Origin: Acidovorax sp. MR-S7
GTDB taxonomy: Bacteria > Pseudomonadota > Gammaproteobacteria > Burkholderiales > Burkholderiaceae_C
DNA length: 64,000 nucleotides
Reading direction: 5' to 3'
Assembly: GCF_000400995.2 (NCBI RefSeq)
Contig: NZ_DF238897.1
Location: forward strand, 62,001 to 126,000
The notes below the pieces were generated by a model. The model was not told the DNA's origin, did no database searches, and worked only from the letters and a program-made list of their open reading frames with translations. Shown here in pieces: positions 59,863 to 64,000 of the stretch. The translations under genes were made by a program, and so were the position numbers. Position 1 is the first letter of the stretch; each line of letters starts with the position of its first letter.

Positions 59863-60939
59863 TCAGGCCATGCGCCCCTGCAGCCGCTCGCCGGCGTCCG
59901 CGCAATCGCCCAGGCAGCGCCGCACCCAGTCCTCGTCGTGGTAGGTGGGCAGGTAGCGCTCGCCCGCGTCGCACAGCAGCGAGAGGATGGAGCCCTGCTC
60001 GCCGCGCGTGCGCATCTCCTGCGCCAGTGCCAGCATGGCGACGAAGTTGGTGCCCGTCGACGGTCCCACGCGCCGCCCCAGCAGCGCCGAGAGCGCGCGC
60101 ATGGCGGCGATGGAGTCCGGGTCCTGCACTTCCTCCATGCGGTCCACCAGCGTGCGGATGAAGCTCGGCTCCACGCGCGGGCGGCCGATGCCCTCGATGC
60201 GCGAGCCCGGCGCGGTGAGCGTGGCGTCGCCCGTGCGGTGGTAGGCCGCGAACACCGAGCCCGCCGGGTCCGCCACGCAGATCTGCGTGGCATGGCGCTG
60301 GTAGCGCACGTAGCGGCCGATGGTCGCGCTCGTGCCGCCCGTGCCCGCGCCCACCACGATCCAGCGCGGCACCGGGTGGCGCTCGCGCTGCATCTGCGTG
60401 AACATGCTCTCGGCGATGTTGTTGTTGCCGCGCCAGTCGGTGGCGCGCTCGGCGTAGGTGAACTGGTCCATGTAGTGCCCGCCGGTCTCCAGCGCCACGG
60501 CGCGCGCCGCGTCGTAGACCTCGCCCGCGCTCTCCACGAAGTGGCAGCGCCCGCCGTAGAACTCGATCAGCGCGATCTTCTCGGCCGAGGTGCTGCGCGG
60601 CATCACCGCCACGAAGGGCAGGCCCAGCAGGCGGGCGAAATAGGCCTCGCTCACGGCCGTGGAGCCGCTGGACGCCTCCACGATGGTGGAGCCCTCGCGC
60701 ACCCAGCCGTTGCACAGTGCGTAGAGGAACAGCGAGCGCGCCAGCCGGTGCTTGAGGCTGCCCGTGGGGTGGGTGGACTCGTCCTTCAGGTACAGGTCGA
60801 TCCCCGCGGCCGCGAAGGCGGGCAGGGGCAACGGAATCAGGTGCGTGTCGGCACTGCGCTGGTAGTCGGCCTCGATGCGGGCGATGGCCTGGTGCAACCA
60901 CGACGCGGTGGCAGGGGAAGAGGTGTGTGGCATGGGCAT
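59863..60939 (-). CDS. PLP-dependent cysteine synthase family protein
   Basis: A 358-residue fold-type II enzyme. The PLP lysine is K62 in [12 protein letters not shown]; the phosphate loop is [13 protein letters not shown], and [19 protein letters not shown] matches the CysK/CBS substrate loop. It differs from CysK in the Asn-loop (SSGST for SSGNT), so its substrate may not be O-acetylserine; D-cysteine desulfhydrase or cystathionine synthase-like roles are possible. ATG 60939 or 60933; neither has a ribosome site. Confidence 0.85.
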   Translation of the reverse strand: MPMPHTSSPATASWLHQAIARIEADYQRSADTHLIPLPLPAFAAAGIDLYLKDESTHPTGSLKHRLARSLFLYALCNGWVREGSTIVEASSGSTAVSEAYFARLLGLPFVAVMPRSTSAEKIALIEFYGGRCHFVESAGEVYDAARAVALETGGHYMDQFTYAERATDWRGNNNIAESMFTQMQRERHPVPRWIVVGAGTGGTSATIGRYVRYQRHATQICVADPAGSVFAAYHRTGDATLTAPGSRIEGIGRPRVEPSFIRTLVDRMEEVQDPDSIAAMRALSALLGRRVGPSTGTNFVAMLALAQEMRTRGEQGSILSLLCDAGERYLPTYHDEDWVRRCLGDCADAGERLQGRMA

Positions 60940-60974
60940 GATTGTCGCAAGCATGCGCCGGTCGCCACCATGGC

Positions 60975-62132
60975 TCAGCGCCCCCACTCGATGCGGTTGC
61001 GCCCGGACGCCTTGCCCCGGTAGAGCGCGGCGTCGGCTTCCTGCATGGCCGCGTCGAACCCGTCCGGGTGGTGGAAGGCGCGCGACATGCCGATGGTCGC
61101 GGTGCAGCGCAGCGGCTCCTTCGCGCCCGGCATGGGCACCGCCTGCTGTTCGATGGCCAGGCGCACGCGCTCGGCCAGGCGCACCACGCCCTCGTCGTCC
61201 GTGTCCAGGCAAACGATGACGAATTCCTCGCCCCCGGTGCGGCAGGCCAGGTCTGCACGCCGCACCGTGCGGCGCAGCACCTCGGCCACGCGGCACAGCA
61301 CTACGTCGCCGGCCTTGTGGCCGTGGGCGTCGTTGATGTGCTTGAAATGGTCGATGTCCAGCAGCAGCAGGCGCGCGGGCCCGGCGGTGCGGGCGCCGAA
61401 ATGCCCCTCCAGCCCCGCGAGCAGGCCGCGCCGGTTGAGCAGGTGGGTCAGCGGGTCGCGCGCCGCCGTGGCCCGCAGCTCGTCGGTCAGGCGGCGCAGC
61501 ACGAGCCAGATCATGGACGGCGCCAGCACCGTGGCCAGGAAGGACATGTAGACATAGAACACGACCTGGAAGCGGTGCTTCATATCCAGCGCGTCCAGCC
61601 CGCCCTGCACCACCAGCACGCCCTTGATGGCGTTCAGCACGCCCAGGCCGCCGATGAGCAGCGCGAAAAGCGCCATCTCCACGCGCAGGTCCCTGGCAAT
61701 GCCGCGCATGGCGTGGACCACCGCCACGTTCATGGCCAGGAACATCAGCGCCATGGCAAACGCCAGCATCGCGTAGCGGGCGACCGGGCCCGCCAGCCAC
61801 TGCACCAGCACCTGCGCGGCCGCATAGGCCAGCGCCAGGGCGAGCACCGGCTGGAGCAAGGGAGCGGGCCGGCCGAAGAACCGCATGGCGCCCACCCAAT
61901 AGACCATAGGCGTGCACACCGTCAGCGTGTGGTTGACTACGACGGATGCACCCCAGTCCGACCCGTCGCCTAGCAACTGCAGCACATAGGCCGAGCCCAG
62001 CATGGCATTGCCCAGGGCGAAGGCGTCCATGCCCAGCGGGCTGCCCTGCAGGCGCCTGCCGATCAGCCAGAACATGATGGCGAAGCACAGCAGGTGCACG
62101 CACAGCATGCCGACGATGACGGTTGCAACCAT
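60975..62132 (-). CDS. Membrane-bound diguanylate cyclase (GGDEF)
   Basis: A 385-residue protein: about six membrane helices (residues 1-200), then a GGDEF domain starting [17 protein letters not shown]. The active site is GGEEF (about residues 298-302), which is catalytically competent, and RRAD five residues before it forms an RxxD inhibitory site. It should make c-di-GMP from GTP. A truncated EAL-type gene lies at the other end of the window, unlinked. Confidence 0.92.
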   Translation of the reverse strand: MVATVIVGMLCVHLLCFAIMFWLIGRRLQGSPLGMDAFALGNAMLGSAYVLQLLGDGSDWGASVVVNHTLTVCTPMVYWVGAMRFFGRPAPLLQPVLALALAYAAAQVLVQWLAGPVARYAMLAFAMALMFLAMNVAVVHAMRGIARDLRVEMALFALLIGGLGVLNAIKGVLVVQGGLDALDMKHRFQVVFYVYMSFLATVLAPSMIWLVLRRLTDELRATAARDPLTHLLNRRGLLAGLEGHFGARTAGPARLLLLDIDHFKHINDAHGHKAGDVVLCRVAEVLRRTVRRADLACRTGGEEFVIVCLDTDDEGVVRLAERVRLAIEQQAVPMPGAKEPLRCTATIGMSRAFHHPDGFDAAMQEADAALYRGKASGRNRIEWGR

Positions 62133-62184
62133 GGAGGGAAAGAGGCGCGGTGAAGCGGAGGCTGGCGTGGAACAGGCCCGCAGC

Positions 62185-64000
62185 CTACCAGTCTTCCTTG
62201 ACGGCCGTGACCGCGTCGCGCCCCGCCGCGGTGCGGCCCGCCGCCCATGCCGTGAGCGTGCCCGCAGCGACCACCGCCAGCCCCAGCAGAACGAGGCGCG
62301 GCCAGGGCACGGCCAGGTCCATCGTCCAGTGGAAGCTCTGCGGGTTGACCACGTGCACCAGCACCACCGCCACGGCCAGGCCCAGCAGCGTGCCGGCCAC
62401 CGCGCCCACGGCCGTCCAGGCCGCGCCCTCGCCGGCGACCACGGCCAGGATCTGCCGGCGCGTGAGGCCCAGGTGCGCCAGCAGGCCGAACTCCTTGCGC
62501 CGCGCGAGCACCTGCGCCCCGAAGCTGGCCGCCACGCCGAACAGGCCGATGGCTATGGCCACGGCCTGCAGCCAGTAGGTGACGGCGAAGCTGCGGTCGA
62601 AGATGGCCAGCGAGCGCGCGCGGATCGCGCCGGCCGAGGTGAAGTCCAGCGCCGCAGCGTCGGCGCCCAGCCGCTCTCGCGCCAATTGCTGCACGGCGGT
62701 GCGCAGCGCGGCCACATCCGCGCCCGGCGCGGGCCACAGTGCGAGGTCGCTGGCGCGCGCGTCGCCCGTCAGGCGCGTGAAATCGCCCGCATCCAGCGCG
62801 ATGGCGCCGTGCTGGCGCACGTAGTCGCGCCATACGCCTGCTATGAAAAAAGAAGCTGCTCGCGCTTGTCCCGCTTGCGCTGCAGGCACAAAAGACTGTG
62901 AAAGTGCGGGCCAGTCCGCGCCGGGCCGCGCGCCGTAGAGGTCGGCCACCGCCTCGCTCACGTACACGCCCACCCGGCCGGGCGGCACCGGCAGCGGCGC
63001 GCCCACCAGCGGCAGCGCGCGGGCCGGGTCGGGCCCCAGGGGCCGCGCCAGCAGCGCCACGGCCGGGCGCGTGGGCGCGAGCTGCACGCTGCTGGTGCGC
63101 AGCGCCTGCACGCGTGCCACGCCGGGCAGGCGGGCCACGGCGTCGGCGAAGCCCGGGGGGAAGACGGCGGCGTCATCGCCCGTGAGGCCGCCCGGCGCGC
63201 GCACGTAGAGCGGGGCGGGCAGCACGGCGTCCAGCCACTGGTCCACCGATCCGCGAAAGCTGCCCACCATCACCGTCAGCGCCACGGCCAGGCTAAGCGA
63301 TGCCACCACGCCGCCCACCGCGACGGCGGCCGTGGCGCGCATGCGGCGCGCGCGCTCCAGCGCCAGCAGCCGCAGCGGGCCGCGCGCGGCCCAGGGCTGC
63401 AGCGCGCCCAGCAGCGCCTGCACCAGCCAGGGCAGCAGGGCGATGCCGCCCACGAGCAGCAGGCCCACCGATACGTAGGCCGCCAAAGGCATGCCAAAAA
63501 TGGGCGGAACGCCCGCCAGGAAAGCGCTGCCAGCTATCAAAACCATACCGATGCCGCCGCGTGCGGCCTGCGTATCGGCCAGGCCCAGGCCCTTGAGCGT
63601 TTGCGCGGGCGGCAGCCGTTGGGCCGTGCGCGCGGGCCACCAGCCGCCGGCCAGCGCGGCGGCCGTGCCCAGCAGCCCGTAGAGCAGGGCGGCGGGCAGG
63701 CTCCACTGCAGCGGCGGGCGCACGCCGGTGAAATAGCCGCCGCCCAGGTCCCCGCCCAGCAGGCGCAGCGCCAGTGCGGCCAGCGCCGTGCCCAGGGCGA
63801 TGCCGGCCGCGCTGCCCGCCAGGCCCAGCGCGGCGGCTTCGGCCAGCACCAGCGCCAGCCGCTGGCGCGGCGTGGCGCCCAGCACGGCCAGCAGCGCGAA
63901 CTGCGGCAGCCGCCGCGCTACGCCTAGCGCGAGCACCGAGAACACGAGGAACGCGCCGGTAAACAGCGCCACCAGTGCCAGCACGGTGAGGTTGACGCGG
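62185..64000 (-). CDS. FtsX-like ABC permease, N-terminus beyond window
   Basis: About 605 C-terminal residues of a large permease of the MacB/FtsX (AttF/G-like) type; the frame is open to the window edge. Two FtsX blocks of helices are visible: FTGAFLVFSVLALGVARRL...LALVLAEAAALGLAGSAAGI and VTYWLQAVAIAIGLFGVAASF...LARRKEFGLLAHLGLTRRQI, plus a periplasmic domain (about 320-450). Two palindromic repeat copies are inside: near 62838 (AAQAGQARAASFFIA) and 63490 (LIAGSAFLAGVPP). The ATPase gene is presumably just upstream. Confidence 0.87.
   Translation of the reverse strand, partial: RVNLTVLALVALFTGAFLVFSVLALGVARRLPQFALLAVLGATPRQRLALVLAEAAALGLAGSAAGIALGTALAALALRLLGGDLGGGYFTGVRPPLQWSLPAALLYGLLGTAAALAGGWWPARTAQRLPPAQTLKGLGLADTQAARGGIGMVLIAGSAFLAGVPPIFGMPLAAYVSVGLLLVGGIALLPWLVQALLGALQPWAARGPLRLLALERARRMRATAAVAVGGVVASLSLAVALTVMVGSFRGSVDQWLDAVLPAPLYVRAPGGLTGDDAAVFPPGFADAVARLPGVARVQALRTSSVQLAPTRPAVALLARPLGPDPARALPLVGAPLPVPPGRVGVYVSEAVADLYGARPGADWPALSQSFVPAAQAGQARAASFFIAGVWRDYVRQHGAIALDAGDFTRLTGDARASDLALWPAPGADVAALRTAVQQLARERLGADAAALDFTSAGAIRARSLAIFDRSFAVTYWLQAVAIAIGLFGVAASFGAQVLARRKEFGLLAHLGLTRRQILAVVAGEGAAWTAVGAVAGTLLGLAVAVVLVHVVNPQSFHWTMDLAVPWPRLVLLGLAVVAAGTLTAWAAGRTAAGRDAVTAVKEDW
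62838..62900 (-). repeat. Palindromic repeat (type A), inside FtsX gene
   Basis: On the minus strand GGACAAGCGCGAGCAGCTTC then TTTTTTCATAGC, with a preceding GCAGCGCAAGCG; read in frame as GQARAASFFIA. Confidence 0.7.
63490..63547 (-). repeat. Palindromic repeat (type A, degraded), inside FtsX gene
   Basis: On the minus strand TTTTGATAGCTGGCAGCGCT is intact, but the right arm AAGCGCT has drifted to GCGGGCG; the ATTTTTGGCAT end remains. Read in frame as LIAGSAFLAGVPPIFG. Confidence 0.6.

Overview
The window is chromosomal DNA from a high-GC betaproteobacterium, almost certainly a member of the Comamonadaceae (Acidovorax / Alicycliphilus / Diaphorobacter type). The evidence is the gene order (pyrG-kdsA-eno-ftsB, xseB-ispA-dxs, bamC-dapA, parE-parC), the protein sequences, and a dispersed palindromic repeat with the core AGCGCTTN(5-8)AAGCGCT. 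About sixty genes fill the window. No gap between genes exceeds 300 bases, and no rRNA, tRNA, CRISPR, prophage or transposase was seen.

Layout. 0-3.7 kb: a truncated EAL/HDOD-like signalling gene, a DUF455 ferritin-like gene, gamma-carbonic anhydrase, Hsp33, and a small hypothetical overlapping ftsB. 3.8-8.0 kb: leftward run pyrG-kdsA-DUF1330-eno-ftsB. 8.1-13.1 kb: coaBC-dut, a glycine-zipper lipoprotein, SlpA-type FKBP, ribosomal oxygenase, an unknown protein and an Ala/Pro-rich lipoprotein. 13.1-17.0 kb: leftward MFS transporter, 42-residue membrane peptide, methyltransferase, dapA, bamC. 17.1-23.3 kb: parE, parC and a chemoreceptor. 23.4-29.6 kb: RidA, comEC, an ATP-grasp/alpha-E pair and a DUF4148 protein. 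29.7-38.1 kb: VF530 protein, LysR regulator, a hydrolase-like protein and a three-gene RND efflux pump. 38.2-42.8 kb: succinate-semialdehyde dehydrogenase, sulfurtransferase, EamA transporter and Rieske oxygenase. 43.0-46.1 kb: xseB-ispA-dxs (isoprenoid precursors). 46.3-50.0 kb: TRAP transporter DctP facing DctQ-DctM. 50.2-53.7 kb: modABC with divergent modE. 53.8-58.5 kb: branched-chain amino acid type ABC transporter. 58.6-64 kb: AttH/CrtC-like lipocalin, cysteine-synthase-like enzyme, diguanylate cyclase and a truncated FtsX-type permease.

The most unusual signal is the palindromic repeat. At least fifteen copies lie in 64 kb. Seven are inside coding sequences, in frame, and read in a conserved phase for each orientation, giving recurring peptides (QAQ-A-A-x(3-4)-IA or IAGSA...SAxARF). 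This resembles the protein-coding palindromic elements of Rickettsia. Two further copies carry a second hairpin nested in their centre, one of them exactly between modA and modB where it could act as an attenuator.

Other points: a 61-bp duplication of the 5' end of the alpha-E gene with an inverted piece between the copies; a perfect ModE-type operator between modA and modE; a probable CTG start codon coupled to a tiny membrane-peptide gene; a hydrolase without its nucleophile serine; a LivF with arginine at the Walker A lysine; and a parE promoter so close to the ATG that the mRNA should be nearly leaderless. All calls come from reading the sequence; no database search was run.
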